In this document: in pieces, positions 63,794-64,000 of the stretch | How positions within the stretch are numbered: the stretch's first letter is position 1 | Layout: each line of letters starts with the position of its first letter | Origin: Mycobacterium simulans | GTDB taxonomy: Bacteria > Actinomycetota > Actinomycetes > Mycobacteriales > Mycobacteriaceae | Reading direction: 5' to 3' | Length of the DNA: 64,000 bases | NCBI RefSeq assembly: GCF_900232995.1 | Contig: NZ_OCVX01000003.1 | Location: forward strand, 1,756,321 to 1,820,320 | Notes under the pieces: generated by a model | Database searches by the model: none | What the model was told of the DNA's origin: nothing | What the model saw: only the letters and a program-made list of their open reading frames with translations | Made by a program: the position numbers and the translations under genes

Positions 63794-64000
63794 GTGATTC
63801 GGGTTTGTCGGCGAGCGCTCTCTGCTCCCACGAAACACGGTGATAGCCGGTTCTTTTCAGCCATCACGGCATTCTCGGCGAGGTATGCGTGGTGGGTTGT
63901 TGGTTGTTGGGTTGTTCTGGTCGCGGTGTTGAATGCGTTGATTCCGCAGTTGGAGGCGACCGTTGCGGAGGATTCGTCGCCGTTTATGCCGGCTCACCTT
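63794..64000 (+). CDS. MmpL family transporter, N-terminus only
   Basis: The frame from GTG 63794 runs off the window. After about 30 residues comes AITAFSARYAWWVVGCWVVL, then ALIPQLEATVAEDSSPFMP, the first transmembrane helix and following loop of MmpL (RND) proteins. MmpL proteins export lipids and siderophores across the inner membrane. No mmpS is seen upstream. The start is a guess among several in frame; only about 69 codons are visible. Confidence 0.7.
   Translation, partial: MIRVCRRALSAPTKHGDSRFFSAITAFSARYAWWVVGCWVVLVAVLNALIPQLEATVAEDSSPFMPAHL

Overview
This window is chromosomal DNA from a slow-growing mycobacterium related to the M. tuberculosis complex. The evidence is high G+C, three PE_PGRS genes, other PE and PPE genes, KshA, a Rv3531c-Rv3529c-like operon and an MmpL start. 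The species cannot be fixed from the sequence alone; an M. kansasii- or M. marinum-like organism would fit.

Layout. 0-3.6 kb: two PE_PGRS genes on the minus strand. 3.8-6.9 kb: a KstR-type operator and an operon matching Rv3531c/Rv3530c/Rv3529c. 6.9-11.1 kb: a MacB/FtsX ABC transporter and a G3E GTPase, apparently continuing that operon. 11.0-13.5 kb: an ArsR repressor divergent from a CtpD-like metal P-type ATPase. 13.5-31.0 kb: a five-gene, translationally coupled NRPS operon on the minus strand (FAAL-NRPS, second NRPS, saccharopine-dehydrogenase-like reductase, thiazolinyl imine reductase, type II thioesterase). 31.3-42.7 kb: PE, methyltransferase, GAP-family membrane protein, PPE, a Zur/FurB repressor, a second methyltransferase, a zinc-independent ribosomal protein operon (L28, L33, S14, S18 and a possible hibernation factor), a broken CobW-like gene, an intact G3E GTPase with L31, and a YibE/F membrane protein. 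42.7-51.8 kb: a cobalamin riboswitch in front of a second PE gene, an unlisted 39-residue metallothionein with a CsoR/RicR-type repressor, a YbtP/YbtQ-like ABC transporter pair, a second PPE and a PE-hydrolase. 51.9-54.1 kb: Rv3527-like, kshA and the Rv3525c-like gamma-carbonic anhydrase. 54.2-64 kb: a PE_PGRS gene, a mce permease remnant, a possibly transferred BKACE/solute-binding cluster, a gene-poor stretch, a LipF-like esterase and the start of an MmpL gene.

Main interpretation. About 45 kb sits between genes that in M. tuberculosis flank only Rv3528c, so it looks like an accessory metal-homeostasis island. At least eight TGAAAAT-N-ATTTTCA-type palindromes, the expected mycobacterial Zur operator, lie in front of the NRPS operon, PE/PPE genes, ABC transporters, alternative ribosomal proteins, a G3E GTPase, YibE/F and the island's own zur. 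The NRPS pair combines a fatty acyl-AMP ligase start with four heterocyclization domains, two predicted Cys-activating domains and a PchF-like methylating, thioesterase-terminated last module. The parsimonious model is a zinc-starvation-induced, lipidated, thiazoline/thiazolidine metallophore related in logic to pyochelin, yersiniabactin and coelibactin. The paired ABC transporter and PE/PPE proteins are candidate uptake machinery. Metal specificity and product structure are inferences.
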